Part shown: positions 1 through 9,207 of the stretch, piece by piece
Layout of the letters: every line of letters starts with the position of its first letter
Position numbering within the stretch: position 1 is the first letter of the stretch
DNA from: CAYVTV01 sp964526475
Lineage (GTDB): Bacteria; Bacteroidota; Bacteroidia; Bacteroidales; GCA-2748055
Length of the DNA: 41,418 bases
Direction of reading: 5' to 3'
Assembly: GCA_964526475.1 (NCBI GenBank)
Contig: CAZGKF010000032.1
Span: 1 to 41,418 of the forward strand
Notes under the pieces: generated by a model
Seen by the model: the letters and a program-made list of their open reading frames with translations, nothing else
Database searches by the model: none
What the model was told of the DNA's origin: nothing
Program-made: the position numbers and the translations under genes

Positions 1-1
1 C

Positions 2-1051
2 AGTGATGCCTTCGGGGATATTTACGCCCAACGCTTGAATGCATCAGGAATACCCTTATGGGGCGATAACGGCACTGCAGTATGTACTGTATCAGGATAC
101 CAGGAGTTTCCTGTCCTGGCATCCGACGGTGATAAGGGGGCAATAATAGCCTGGTCCGATAAAAGAAACGGAGAGCATTATGATATCTATGCCCAGAGGA
201 TTGATAAAAACGGATACGCAGGGGTTTTTACCGATAATGATCTTGATGGAATAGACAACAAAGAGGAACAGGGCCTGGATGGTGATAAGCCTGACTATGA
301 TGGTAATTCCGATGGCATTTCCGATGCCCTTCAAAACAATGTAGCCTCTTTCCGCACTTTTAACGGTACAGGATATGTCACCATGGAAGCTCCTTCAGGG
401 ACACAACTAGGTGAGGTCTCCGCGGAAGACAACCCTTCCCCCGGTGATCAGCCGCAAAATATTAGTTTCCCCTTAGGCTTCTTTAAATTTTTAGTTACCG
501 GGCTTGAGGCTGGTGGAACTGTGACCATAAATCTTTACTTCCCTGCGGAACTTACACCGCTGACTTACTATAAGTACGCGAAAACGGCAGGCAATCCGGA
601 ACCTCACTGGTACGAATTTTTATATGATGGTCAGACCGGGGCAGAGATCAATCCGGGTAAGATAAGCCTGCATTTTAAAGACGGGGCAAGGGGAGATGAA
701 GATTTGACTGCAAACGGCATCCTCATCGATATTGGCGGACCGGGTGTTCAGAAGACCACCGGTGTGGAAATAGAGCCTGTTACACCCACCGGTCAAAATA
801 CTGCCATAATATATCCCAACCCGTCCAGGGGAGCTTTCAATATTGGATTTAAGCTTTCTCAGTCTGAACTGGTGAATATCGAGGTTTATGATTTTACTGG
901 ACGTAAAGTCAGAACAATGATCAGCGAAGAATTGGCTCCCGGTAATCATAATGTTGAATTCCGGTCTGAATCACTTCCTGGTGGTATATACTTCCTGCAT
1001 ATTGAAACGGGCGAATATCAGGATATCCAAAAGATAATATTATTGAGGTAG
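2..1051 (+). CDS. T9SS-sorted secreted protein, C-terminal part (5' end outside window)
   Basis: The frame is open to the left edge, so only the last ~350 codons are present; the TTG at 35 is internal, not a start. In order: a repeated module containing DIYAQR (seen twice, about 50 residues apart), an Asp/Gly-rich stretch resembling thrombospondin type 3 calcium-binding repeats (DNDLDGIDN, DYDGNSDGISD), a domain resembling the choice-of-anchor U family, and a final ~80-residue domain with YPNPSRGAFNI, VYDFTGRKV and PGGIYFLHIETG ending in KIILLR. That last domain is the classic type IX secretion sorting signal of Bacteroidota. Inferred role: a large cell-surface or extracellular protein exported by T9SS; its own activity cannot be told from this fragment. 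Confidence 0.88.
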   Translation, partial: SDAFGDIYAQRLNASGIPLWGDNGTAVCTVSGYQEFPVLASDGDKGAIIAWSDKRNGEHYDIYAQRIDKNGYAGVFTDNDLDGIDNKEEQGLDGDKPDYDGNSDGISDALQNNVASFRTFNGTGYVTMEAPSGTQLGEVSAEDNPSPGDQPQNISFPLGFFKFLVTGLEAGGTVTINLYFPAELTPLTYYKYAKTAGNPEPHWYEFLYDGQTGAEINPGKISLHFKDGARGDEDLTANGILIDIGGPGVQKTTGVEIEPVTPTGQNTAIIYPNPSRGAFNIGFKLSQSELVNIEVYDFTGRKVRTMISEELAPGNHNVEFRSESLPGGIYFLHIETGEYQDIQKIILLR

Positions 1052-1153
1052 TCAATTTGGAAGGTATTAAATCCCTCTTATGAATTTAACAAATATATGT
1101 TATGACCTGAAAAACAGTAAAAATTATTCACTTTATAAACCAAATTACTCAAA

Positions 1154-1711
1154 ATGATTTACATTATTATTGCCGCCGTCGTCCTGTTATTGATAATAGC
1201 AGGCCTCTACAATTCCCTTATAAGAAAGAAGAATGATGTAGAGAAAGCTTTTTCTTCAGTCGATGTGATGCTGAAAAAAAGGTATGACCTGATCCCGAAT
1301 CTGGTGGAAACGGTTAAAAGCTACATGAAACATGAAAAAAGTTTGCTTACAGAACTTACAGAACTGAGAACAAAAGCTGTTTCAGGTGGAATCTCTGATG
1401 ACGACCGTGTTATGGTCGAGAATAAAATTGTGAAAGGAATGGGAGGTTTGATGGTTGCTGTTGAAAATTACCCTGATTTAAAGGCCAGTCAGAATTTTAT
1501 ACAACTCCAGGGTGCCTGGAATGAGGTGGAAGAACAGATTTCCGCGTCAAGAAGATCTTATAATGCTGCAGTGACAACATTCAATAACGGTGTTGAGACT
1601 TTCCCTTCAAACATTATGGCCGGGCTTATGAAATATAAGAGAAAACCTCTTTTTGTGATTCCCGAGGCAGAAAAACAAAATTTACATGCCAGAGATCTTT
1701 TCAATAGTTAA
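1154..1711 (+). CDS. lemA: LemA family membrane-anchored protein
   Basis: 185 residues, the usual LemA length. An N-terminal transmembrane helix (residues 2-22, IIIAAVVLLLIIAGLYNSL) is followed by the family signature: NDVEKAFSSVDVMLKKRYDLIPNLV, then a long helical region with VENYPDLKASQNF and NEVEEQISASRRSYNAAV, and MKYKRKPLF near the end. The topology is a short outside N-terminus and a helical bundle. LemA proteins have no settled biochemical role. The DUF3137 gene begins 17 bp downstream on the same strand, a recurrent partner, so the two probably form one operon and one membrane complex (inference). Confidence 0.93.
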   Translation: MIYIIIAAVVLLLIIAGLYNSLIRKKNDVEKAFSSVDVMLKKRYDLIPNLVETVKSYMKHEKSLLTELTELRTKAVSGGISDDDRVMVENKIVKGMGGLMVAVENYPDLKASQNFIQLQGAWNEVEEQISASRRSYNAAVTTFNNGVETFPSNIMAGLMKYKRKPLFVIPEAEKQNLHARDLFNS

Positions 1712-1728
1712 TGTTTATATAATTTACC

Positions 1729-2691
1729 ATGGATACCTATACTAATTTCAAAGAATTCTATGATGCAAAATTAGTCCCCGATCTCCAGGTTCTCGACCAG
1801 GAAAGGAAGAAGGTGGACCGCCGTGTCATTCTTATAGCAGTGATCACTGTTTTAGTCATTATTATCGAAGGGAGATTGATCCCGGAGAACCCGGCTTCCT
1901 GGATGGTTATAATCCAGGTGGTAACCGGTATCATGGGTTTCATTCTGATTACCATGGCCAGCAAACAGTTCAGACTTAATTTTAAGAACCAAATTATTTC
2001 TAAAATAACGGGGTTTGTGGATGAGAATCTTATATATAGCCCTGAAGATAATGTTCCCAGAGAAGAATTCATAAAAAGCGCCATTTTTCAAAAACCATGC
2101 GACAGCTATCGTGGCGAAGATCATTTCAAAGGCATGATTGGGAAAACTGCCATTGAATTTTCCGAAGTGGTTGCAAAACATAAAACCACAACCGGCACCG
2201 GATCAAAACGGAAAGAACATTATTCTACTATTTTCAAAGGGATATTTTTTGTAGCAGATTTTAACAAACATTTCAAAACCCACACCCTTGTTTTACCCGA
2301 TACAGCTGAAAGACTATTTGGTAAGTTTGGACAGAAACTGCAATCGATGTCTTTTGGCAGAGGTGAACTGATCAAGCTTGAGGATCCTGAGTTTGAAAAA
2401 GAGTTTTGCGTTTATGGGGATGATCAGGTTGAAGCCAGATACATTCTCTCCCCTTCACTCATGAAAAGGATTGTTGACTTTAAAAGAAAATGGAATACAA
2501 AGGTGTATCTCTCATTTCGCGATTCAAAAGTATATATCGCCATTAGCATGAAAAAAAATCTTTTCGAAGCCAGACTGTTCAAAACGGTGGTGGATTATAA
2601 ATTTATTGAAGAGAATATACAGTTTCTTGTTCTGCTTACCGGGATAGTGGATGACCTTAATCTGAATACCCGAATATGGACAAAGAACTAA
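1729..2691 (+). CDS. DUF3137 domain membrane protein
   Basis: 320 residues with two predicted transmembrane helices near the N-terminus (about residues 33-47 and 56-76), then a soluble domain with the DUF3137 pattern: FIKSAIFQKPCDSYRGEDHFKGMIGKT near residue 115, FKGIFFVADFNKHFKT near 165, LEDPEFEKEFCVYGDDQVEARYIL near 218 and VYLSFRDSKVYIAI near 255. The family is of unknown function and is often encoded next to LemA, as here. No catalytic motif is apparent. Confidence 0.85.
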   Translation: MDTYTNFKEFYDAKLVPDLQVLDQERKKVDRRVILIAVITVLVIIIEGRLIPENPASWMVIIQVVTGIMGFILITMASKQFRLNFKNQIISKITGFVDENLIYSPEDNVPREEFIKSAIFQKPCDSYRGEDHFKGMIGKTAIEFSEVVAKHKTTTGTGSKRKEHYSTIFKGIFFVADFNKHFKTHTLVLPDTAERLFGKFGQKLQSMSFGRGELIKLEDPEFEKEFCVYGDDQVEARYILSPSLMKRIVDFKRKWNTKVYLSFRDSKVYIAISMKKNLFEARLFKTVVDYKFIEENIQFLVLLTGIVDDLNLNTRIWTKN

Positions 2692-2754
2692 ACTAAAATG
2701 CATAAAATTATTCCAGGTGGTGATTTGGTAAGCCTCTGTAAAATCAGTTTATTA

Positions 2755-3393
2755 TTATAAGTCAGACTTTAAAAATGATGCAAATTCATCCCGGAATTTT
2801 TTCATCTTTGGCTTGATCACAAAACTACAGTATCCTGCTTCCGGATTCTTATTGAAATATTCCTGATGGTATTCTTCCGCACGATAAAATGAAATTAAGG
2901 GAAGGACTTGCGTAACAATTTTCTTTTCATAAATCTTTTCGTTATTTAACATTTCTATCATGCTATTAGTCAATTCTTTCTGACTTTTATTGTGGTAAAA
3001 AATAACTGATCTGTATTGAGTACCGATATCTGCACCCTGACGGTTTAATGTGGTTGGATCATGTACATAAAAAAATATCTTCAATAGTATATCATAGGAT
3101 ATTATTGACGGGTCATATGTAATCTGAACAACTTCTGCATGGCCGGTAGCCCCTGTAGTTACTTCCCTGTAGGTGGGATTTCTTACAGTGCCTCCGGAAT
3201 ATCCGGATGCAGCACTGATAACACCTTTTACCTCTGAGAAAACCGCTTCTATACACCAGAAACAACCCCCTCCAAATGTTGCAAGTTCAGTATTTTCTTT
3301 CATGAGAATAAATTTTGTAAATGGTTTATTACTTTTTTCACCGTAAATAAAACTAAAAACAATAAGAATATTTATCAGAAGAAAGGGTTTCAT
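2755..3393 (-). CDS. msrA: Peptide-methionine (S)-S-oxide reductase MsrA
   Basis: Reduces methionine-S-sulfoxide in proteins using a catalytic cysteine. The active-site motif GGGCFWC lies near residue 41-47, followed by family motifs GYSGG, TGHAEVVQ, HDPTTLNRQGAD, GTQYRSVIF and, near the end, AEEYHQEYF. The N-terminal ~20 residues (MKPFLLINILIVFSFIYG) look like a signal peptide or membrane anchor, which would place the enzyme in the envelope. An alternative start at MKENTELATF (near residue 31) would give a cytoplasmic form of normal MsrA length. No MsrB domain is fused. Confidence 0.95.
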   Translation of the reverse strand: MKPFLLINILIVFSFIYGEKSNKPFTKFILMKENTELATFGGGCFWCIEAVFSEVKGVISAASGYSGGTVRNPTYREVTTGATGHAEVVQITYDPSIISYDILLKIFFYVHDPTTLNRQGADIGTQYRSVIFYHNKSQKELTNSMIEMLNNEKIYEKKIVTQVLPLISFYRAEEYHQEYFNKNPEAGYCSFVIKPKMKKFRDEFASFLKSDL

Positions 3394-3559
3394 TTAAAAT
3401 AATTTATTATGTTATTGTGAATTAAGATTGTAAGATATAACATTTGATTAGAAGCATACCTGTGCCAATTTTAATTTACAGCTTGTGAACATATCTTTAG
3501 TAATGATAACACTGGAATATTCATTTTGTTTTTTGTAACTTATCAATTTTAATAATAGC

Positions 3560-4567
3560 ATGAAAGAAGCCAGATATTATATTAAGCTTGATCAGTTGAA
3601 TAAAGTAAAGTGTATTCTTTGCCCTCATGAATGTATTATTAATGAAGGTAAACAAGGTATATGCAGGGTTAGGAAAAACAATAAAGGCCGTTTAGATTCA
3701 TTGGTTTATAATAATCCAGCAGCAATCCATATTGATCCCATTGAGAAAAAGCCATTATATCATTTTTATCCGGGATCAAAAATTTTATCTATTGGAACCC
3801 TTGGTTGTAATATGCAATGCTTTTTTTGTCAGAATTGTGAAATCAGCCAGACCTTCCCTGAAGAGCATCATATAACCAGTAAAAGTCCGGCTGAAATAAT
3901 CAATTTGGCTGAATCTACCCCTGATAATATTGGGATATCATATACCTATAATGAACCTGTTGTATTTTTTGAGTATATGCTTGATATTTCTGTCATTGCA
4001 AAAGATAAAGGATTAAAAAATGTAATGGTCTCAAATGGATATATCAGCCAGAAACCTTTGGATGAGCTTCTTGAATATATTGATGCTTTCAATATTGATC
4101 TCAAGGCATTCAATAATTCTTTTTATCGCAGACATACCCATTCAAGTCTTGATCCGGTACTTGAAACAATAAAAACTATTGTTTCTTCCGGCCGGCATCT
4201 GGAGATAACACATCTTATTATACCCGGACTTAATGATGATTTAAAGCTTTTTCAGGAGATGGCTAAATGGATAAAAGATGAAACCGGTGAAAAAACTGTT
4301 CTCCATCTCTCCAGGTATTTCCCCCGCTATAAAAGCGAGCTCCCCCCTACTCCTCCGGAAACTTTATCGGCTATGTTTGATATTGCAAAAGATTATTTAA
4401 AATATGTATGTATCGGTAATTTTTATCATTCCGGTGGAAACAGTACTTATTGCCATAATTGTAAAAGTTTAGTAATAGAAAGAAATGGTTATTCCACTAA
4501 TATTTGCGGCCTTGATAAACATGGTAATTGTAAATTTTGTGGAGAACATGTTATTCATTATATTTAG
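3560..4567 (+). CDS. amrS: AmmeMemoRadiSam system radical SAM enzyme
   Basis: 335 residues. N-terminal CILCPHEC...GICRVR motif, then the radical SAM cluster CNMQCFFC (CxxxCxxC) near residue 91-98, which binds a 4Fe-4S cluster and S-adenosylmethionine. A C-terminal pair of CxxC motifs (YCHNC and CKFCG) probably binds metal. This order is diagnostic of the AmrS family, related to pyruvate-formate-lyase activating enzymes. It is first in a tight three-gene operon with the Memo-like (6 bp gap) and AMMECR1-like (14 bp gap) genes. The substrate cannot be inferred from the sequence; the companions probably take part in the same modification. Confidence 0.93.
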   Translation: MKEARYYIKLDQLNKVKCILCPHECIINEGKQGICRVRKNNKGRLDSLVYNNPAAIHIDPIEKKPLYHFYPGSKILSIGTLGCNMQCFFCQNCEISQTFPEEHHITSKSPAEIINLAESTPDNIGISYTYNEPVVFFEYMLDISVIAKDKGLKNVMVSNGYISQKPLDELLEYIDAFNIDLKAFNNSFYRRHTHSSLDPVLETIKTIVSSGRHLEITHLIIPGLNDDLKLFQEMAKWIKDETGEKTVLHLSRYFPRYKSELPPTPPETLSAMFDIAKDYLKYVCIGNFYHSGGNSTYCHNCKSLVIERNGYSTNICGLDKHGNCKFCGEHVIHYI

Positions 4568-4573
4568 ACGTAT

Positions 4574-5410
4574 ATGGAAAAAATCACCAGAGAACCACAG
4601 GTTGCCGGCAGGTTTTATCCGGACAATCCGGAAGAAATTGAAAAAACTCTTGACCGGCTTGTTGATCGCGAAAGAAATGCGATCAATTATAAACTCGCAT
4701 TAAAAAACATCATCGGGGTAATTCTACCCCATGCCGGAATTATGTATTCGGGTTATCAGGCAATTCACTTTTTTGAAATTTTATCCAGGTCAGTTCAGCG
4801 ATTCGATACCTTTATCATTGCACATCCAATTCACGCCGGAGGAGACTTCCCATATGCAAGTGATGAGCATTCAGCATGGAAAACACCTATGGGTGAAATC
4901 CATTTGGATGAAGAATTCATTAACTCGATGAATATGCCACGCTCTGCCTCATTTCATAAATTTGAACATTCTGCTGAAGTAATAGTTCCATTTATTCAAA
5001 AATATGTAAAATATTCAGCACAGATTGTCCCTATTGGCATAGGACAGCAAAACCCTCAGATATCCCTGGAGATTTCACAAAAGATATCTGAAGCCATTGA
5101 TATTACCGGCAGAAAGATATGTTTGATTGCATCATCAGATTTCTCACATTATGTTCCTCCTGAGGTCGGGAAAAAAATGGATGCAAAGGTAACGAGGGAA
5201 ATATTAAAGTTAAGTTCTGATGGAATTTTCCGTGAAATACTGAAAAATGATATTTCTGTCTGCGGATTTGGTCCGGTCATGACACTTGTGGAATTTGCAA
5301 AATCAAATTATTCCGGAGTACATGCCGAAATAATTGCACAAGGTCATTCAGGGGAAATTTACCCATCTGAAACAGTTGTTGACTATATTTCTATTTTGTT
5401 TTACTGCTGA
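4574..5410 (+). CDS. amrB: AmmeMemoRadiSam system protein B (Memo-like)
   Basis: 278 residues, homologous to the human Memo protein and related to non-haem-iron dioxygenases. Visible family motifs: EPQVAGRFYP at the N-terminus, ILPHAGIMYSG near residue 51, WKTPMGE near 97, FEHSAEVIVPFIQ near 127, SSDFSHYVP near 191 and CGFGPVMTLVEF near 233. The histidine and cysteine positions used as metal ligands in Memo appear present. The usual GPNH motif reads AHPIH here, a modest departure. Middle gene of the amrS-amrB-amrA operon. Confidence 0.93.
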   Translation: MEKITREPQVAGRFYPDNPEEIEKTLDRLVDRERNAINYKLALKNIIGVILPHAGIMYSGYQAIHFFEILSRSVQRFDTFIIAHPIHAGGDFPYASDEHSAWKTPMGEIHLDEEFINSMNMPRSASFHKFEHSAEVIVPFIQKYVKYSAQIVPIGIGQQNPQISLEISQKISEAIDITGRKICLIASSDFSHYVPPEVGKKMDAKVTREILKLSSDGIFREILKNDISVCGFGPVMTLVEFAKSNYSGVHAEIIAQGHSGEIYPSETVVDYISILFYC

Positions 5411-5424
5411 ATAAGTAAAGAATT

Positions 5425-5994
5425 ATGAACCTGAACGGTGAATTCACTTTAGATGATAAGGAGAAATTTTTATTACTAAAAATTGCCCGTGAAACCATTG
5501 TGGAATATATAAACACTGGCAAGACACTGCAATATGATAACAAAGAATTACCGACAGCCATCATTCAGAGTGCAGGGGTATTCGTTTCCCTGCATAAAAA
5601 GAATGGGGAATTAAGGGGTTGTATCGGGCGTTTTGATTCTGATGAACCACTTTACCGTCTCATTCAGTTAATGGCAATTTCATCTGCGACAAGGGATTTC
5701 AGGTTTAATCCTGTTACAATGGATGAGATGTCAGATGTAGAGATTGAATTATCTGTTTTGAGTCCCCTTCACATGATTCAGTCTCCCGATGAAATTGAAT
5801 TAGGGAAACACGGTATTTACATGAAAAAAGAAAACAAGTCAGGAACCTTACTTCCTCAGGTTGCTGTTCAAAACGACTGGACTAAAGAACAATTTCTCGG
5901 GCATTGCTCCAGGGACAAAGCAGGAATTGGATGGGATGGCTGGAAGGATGCTGAACTTTATGTGTATACAGCCATTATTTTTAGTGAAAAGTGA
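5425..5994 (+). CDS. amrA: AmmeMemoRadiSam system protein A (AMMECR1 family)
   Basis: 189 residues covering the AMMECR1 fold: SAGVFVSLHKKNGELRGCIG near residue 48 with the invariant LRGCIG, then SSATRDFRFNPVT, VEIELSVLSP and LLPQVAVQNDWTKEQFLGHC. The family is found in all domains of life and lacks a settled biochemical function. Last gene of the AmmeMemoRadiSam operon. Its stop codon (5992-5994) lies inside a heptamer tandem repeat, so repeat slippage there could alter only the last two or three residues. Confidence 0.93.
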   Translation: MNLNGEFTLDDKEKFLLLKIARETIVEYINTGKTLQYDNKELPTAIIQSAGVFVSLHKKNGELRGCIGRFDSDEPLYRLIQLMAISSATRDFRFNPVTMDEMSDVEIELSVLSPLHMIQSPDEIELGKHGIYMKKENKSGTLLPQVAVQNDWTKEQFLGHCSRDKAGIGWDGWKDAELYVYTAIIFSEK

Positions 5995-6025
5995 ATTGTG
6001 AAAAGTGAATAGTGAAAAGTGAAAA
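5984..6025 (+). repeat. Heptamer tandem repeat (GTGAAAA, six units)
   Basis: Six consecutive 7-bp units: GTGAAAA, GTGAATT, GTGAAAA, GTGAATA, GTGAAAA, GTGAAAA. The array covers the last codons and stop of amrA and the presumed GTG start of the following pseudogene. Seven is not a multiple of three, so any unit gain or loss changes frame. Confidence 0.9.
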
Positions 6026-6371
6026 ATCAAAAACCCCGCTACGAGAGAAAAGCTATGCTTTTGCAATTAAGATTGTGAGGCTAAGTTAAAGTTTAGTATC
6101 AGAAAGAAAAGAGTTTGTATTGAGCAAACAAGTTCTTCGTTCAGGCACTTCCATTGGAGCATTAATCAGAGAATCAGAGTTTGCTGCAAGCAAAGCTGAT
6201 TTCATCAACAAACTTACCGTTTCGCTAAAAGAAGCTAATGAAACCGGATATTGGCTCATGCTTTTAAATGATACCGATTATTTGGGCAACGAAGAATTCT
6301 TACAACTTCAATCTGAATGCAAAGAATTAATTGCAATGCTCATCTCATTCATAAAAACCTCAAAGAATTGA
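6012..6371 (+). pseudogene. Four-helix-bundle protein (23S rRNA-intervening-sequence type), nonsense-disrupted
   Basis: From the GTG at 6012 the frame reads KSEKSKTPLREKSYAFAIKIVRLS, hits a TAA at 6087-6089, and continues in the same frame as SLVSERKEFVLSKQVLRSGTSIGALI and on to 6371. The residues on both sides of the stop are those of one four-helix-bundle protein (KSYAFA..., then EFVLSKQVLRSGTSIGA, then KEANETGYWL). Including the stop position the frame is 119 codons, the normal family length. A short ORF from the TTG at 6120 (83 residues) is therefore only the C-terminal piece. The family is common and multi-copy in Bacteroidota and has no clear role. Confidence 0.78.
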
Positions 6372-6467
6372 AAAGTAAGATTCAGAGTATCGGTTTCCAT
6401 TGTTCCGTGGCAGTAGCGAAGGGATATGGCCAATAGTGGGTGAAGTGGTAAATCGAAGGTCTGAAGC

Positions 6468-9083
6468 TTATAATAACAAAGAATTGAATAATAATTTGTA
6501 AGTTGCCTGTGTCGATGCTCTGAATTGAGGATTAAAACCCATCAGAACCATTTGTCCTTTATTTTTTCTGAGCCAGATCAGCAAGGGGGTATCAGCAAGC
6601 TTTTCTGTATTTTCACAATACCCGCTCATAAGAATATTGTTTTCGGGGATTTTCCCCAATACCCTTCTGTCCATGTCAAAAACCGGTATTTTTGTCGCAA
6701 ATGCAGGATTCCCGCGGTAGAAAACTCCGGTTTCTGCTTTCATTCCATATGTTAATGGATGGTTTTCAACAAGAGACATCCGTATTAATGAGCCAGGACA
6801 ATAAACTTGTATTTTCTGTAATGAAGGGCTTATGTCACGAAAAGGCAATTGAAATTCTTCCTTTATATCTTTTTCAATTATAATTGCCAATGGCCCGTCA
6901 AAAAGCAAACATGATCTGCCCCAGGCTACTACTTTACCTCCATTATGAACATACTCCATGATTTTTTGCAGACCTTCCTTTTCCATACCTTTAGAGTAGG
7001 AAGGTTCATAATTGGCAATATAAATTTCGTCACCTGATTTATACTTTCCATTGAGCAGTATGGTTTTATCATTATCGGGGAATAAAACAACATCGAATTG
7101 CAATAGATCAGTATCTGATATTTCCCCTGGTCTTAAAATAGTGTATGGTATAAAATAAGAGTCGAAAATAAAACGTGTCCAGCCTGCATCCATATCGTGA
7201 AAATATGTTTCAATGAGCGCAATGGAAGGGATTTCAACTTTTTTTGTTTTAACAATGAGTTTATGGTTAATATATATTGGAGAAACAGTAAGAATTTTAG
7301 AAAATTTTTCCATTACATCCTTCTTACCCGGATAAACAATAAAACTCCCGGTTTTTAGAATCTTCCCATTGTGGCTGGTATTCTCTAAAAGCCTTTCAAC
7401 TTTAAGATTGTTTTTCAATGCATAAAAAACCGCTTTAAAACTTTCATTATTGTTAATATCAAAACCCCAGGCATGTGCCTTTTCCTGTCCGTAATATAAG
7501 GAATAGCCGTCCTTTATCTCCTCAATACTGGAATACAGAGAAAGAGATGGTTCAGTCAACTCAATAGATTCTATACCTCTGTGAAGAGGAAGTGACCAGG
7601 AGGTAATGTCATAAGGTTTTATTATATCACCATCGCGTGTATACCGTCGAACAGGGTATTCCTGTTTTTCCATTACTTCTTTTATAAATGCCCTGTAAGG
7701 TTGTGACAATGGCAACACAATATCACCCTCGAAGAAGTTTATCCTGCCAGTGGTATAATTATTTTTCAGTTTGTATACCTGTACACCGTGTTCCAGAAAC
7801 AGATTTATTAAAGCTACAAGCTCACTTTTGTCATGCTGTTTGAGAGATATAAGGTAAAAATAAGGAGGTTGATTTTGTCCGCTTTCAACCTGTTTTTTAC
7901 ATAACTCATTTCTGTATCTGAGTATTTCTTCCTTATAAATATATGCAGTTTTAAGAATTGAAAAAGTTGAGGAAACTTCATACTGAACAATATCTGCAAG
8001 CCTCCACCATCCTCCCGGCCATGGGAGTGGCATATTGATACTCTTTTTATATTCAGAAAGTCCTTTTCCGGTTACCCCCAATTCATTTGATTCAACAAAG
8101 ACAGGGCTGGCGATATTCGCGTTTGCTGCCTCTGTAAGAAAACCGATTATGTTTTTCCAGATACAGGTTTCTGTTGATCCTGGCCAGTAGTTATCAAACA
8201 GATAATTTGTAGAAATACCTGAAAGGCCTTCGGTGGTCATATCATACAGCATATTGGCACCGAATACCCTGGTCCAGTTCCATATTCCTTCATCAATATT
8301 TTCAGCAATAGGGTCATGATTAGGCGGAACAAAATACCGGGTGCCTGTTGGTCCCATCTGATGTTTTTCAACCAAAACCTGAGGATACCATACTGTATTG
8401 TAAGCAGTTGCAACGGCTTTGTTTTCTGATTGGGAAAGTGTGATAAAATCACGGTTAATATTATGACCGACATATTTGTGATAAACACCTGGTAGTGAGG
8501 CTCCCTCATATCGGGTGTTTTTTGTTCTGTTATAATAATCCACAATCATGTCCATTCCGTCGGGGTTATGGCATGGCATCATCATGAACACCAAGTCTTC
8601 GAGCCATTGATCTTTTTCAGTACCAGATGTAGTCAGGAGGTCGTATACAATTAACGGAACTGCCTGGGAAGGCCCAACTTCATTGGAGTGCATAGATAGT
8701 GTTGCAAATACGAAAACCTTACCTTCACTTATCAGCTCATTAGTTTCAATTGGAGTAAGCGAATGGTTGAGAGCAAGTTTTTTATTTATCACCTGAAGCC
8801 TGTCCAGATTTTTCAGATTTTCCGGGGAAGAAATAAAGGCAATATACATTGGTTTTCCCATGGAAGATGTACCAACTTCTTTTAATAGTATTTTTTCCGA
8901 AAAGCTTTCAAGTTTAATCAGGTAATCAATGAGCTCATCGTAGTTAAACAGCATCCTGTCGCTACCCGGTTTAAAACCAAAATGTTCTTCAGGAGTAGGG
9001 ATAGTTTGTTGTGCCTGAACTTCCAGTTGGAAGAAGCAGGTTGAAAGGTAAACTGTAAGAAGAATTAGGAATTGCTTTTGCAT
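6468..9083 (-). CDS. Secreted M14 family zinc metallopeptidase with C-terminal amidotransferase-like region
   Basis: 871 residues with a signal peptide (residues 1 to about 25, ending VQAQ). The M14 carboxypeptidase domain follows: zinc ligands H132 and E135 in MHSNEVGP, the third ligand probably H241 in VEKHQMGP, plus CHNPDGMD (171-178) and HNINRDF (207-213). The C-terminal third contains ALIETYFHDMDAGWTRFIFDSY and VVLFPDN, which resembles the class I glutamine-amidotransferase-like domain often fused to these peptidases in Bacteroidota. Predicted periplasmic or outer-membrane-associated peptide cleavage. No T9SS C-terminal domain is seen. It is divergent from the sugar porter gene. Confidence 0.9.
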   Translation of the reverse strand: MQKQFLILLTVYLSTCFFQLEVQAQQTIPTPEEHFGFKPGSDRMLFNYDELIDYLIKLESFSEKILLKEVGTSSMGKPMYIAFISSPENLKNLDRLQVINKKLALNHSLTPIETNELISEGKVFVFATLSMHSNEVGPSQAVPLIVYDLLTTSGTEKDQWLEDLVFMMMPCHNPDGMDMIVDYYNRTKNTRYEGASLPGVYHKYVGHNINRDFITLSQSENKAVATAYNTVWYPQVLVEKHQMGPTGTRYFVPPNHDPIAENIDEGIWNWTRVFGANMLYDMTTEGLSGISTNYLFDNYWPGSTETCIWKNIIGFLTEAANANIASPVFVESNELGVTGKGLSEYKKSINMPLPWPGGWWRLADIVQYEVSSTFSILKTAYIYKEEILRYRNELCKKQVESGQNQPPYFYLISLKQHDKSELVALINLFLEHGVQVYKLKNNYTTGRINFFEGDIVLPLSQPYRAFIKEVMEKQEYPVRRYTRDGDIIKPYDITSWSLPLHRGIESIELTEPSLSLYSSIEEIKDGYSLYYGQEKAHAWGFDINNNESFKAVFYALKNNLKVERLLENTSHNGKILKTGSFIVYPGKKDVMEKFSKILTVSPIYINHKLIVKTKKVEIPSIALIETYFHDMDAGWTRFIFDSYFIPYTILRPGEISDTDLLQFDVVLFPDNDKTILLNGKYKSGDEIYIANYEPSYSKGMEKEGLQKIMEYVHNGGKVVAWGRSCLLFDGPLAIIIEKDIKEEFQLPFRDISPSLQKIQVYCPGSLIRMSLVENHPLTYGMKAETGVFYRGNPAFATKIPVFDMDRRVLGKIPENNILMSGYCENTEKLADTPLLIWLRKNKGQMVLMGFNPQFRASTQATYKLLFNSLLL

Positions 9084-9151
9084 GTTTTTTTTATATTATA
9101 TAAAAGTAATAATTTCCTTAAATAATACCATTTTAAAAAATAAAACCTGTA

Positions 9152-9180
9152 TTGGTAATAAATGTTTATATGTATATTTG
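9152..9180 (+). promoter_or_regulatory. Bacteroidota-type promoter of the sugar porter gene
   Basis: TTG at 9152-9154, an 18-bp spacer, then TATATTTG at 9173-9180, an exact TAnnTTTG match. Expected transcription start is near 9187, about 20 bp before the ATG at 9208. Confidence 0.65.
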
Positions 9181-9207
9181 AAACTTTAAAAAATAATCAT
9201 CAGACTT

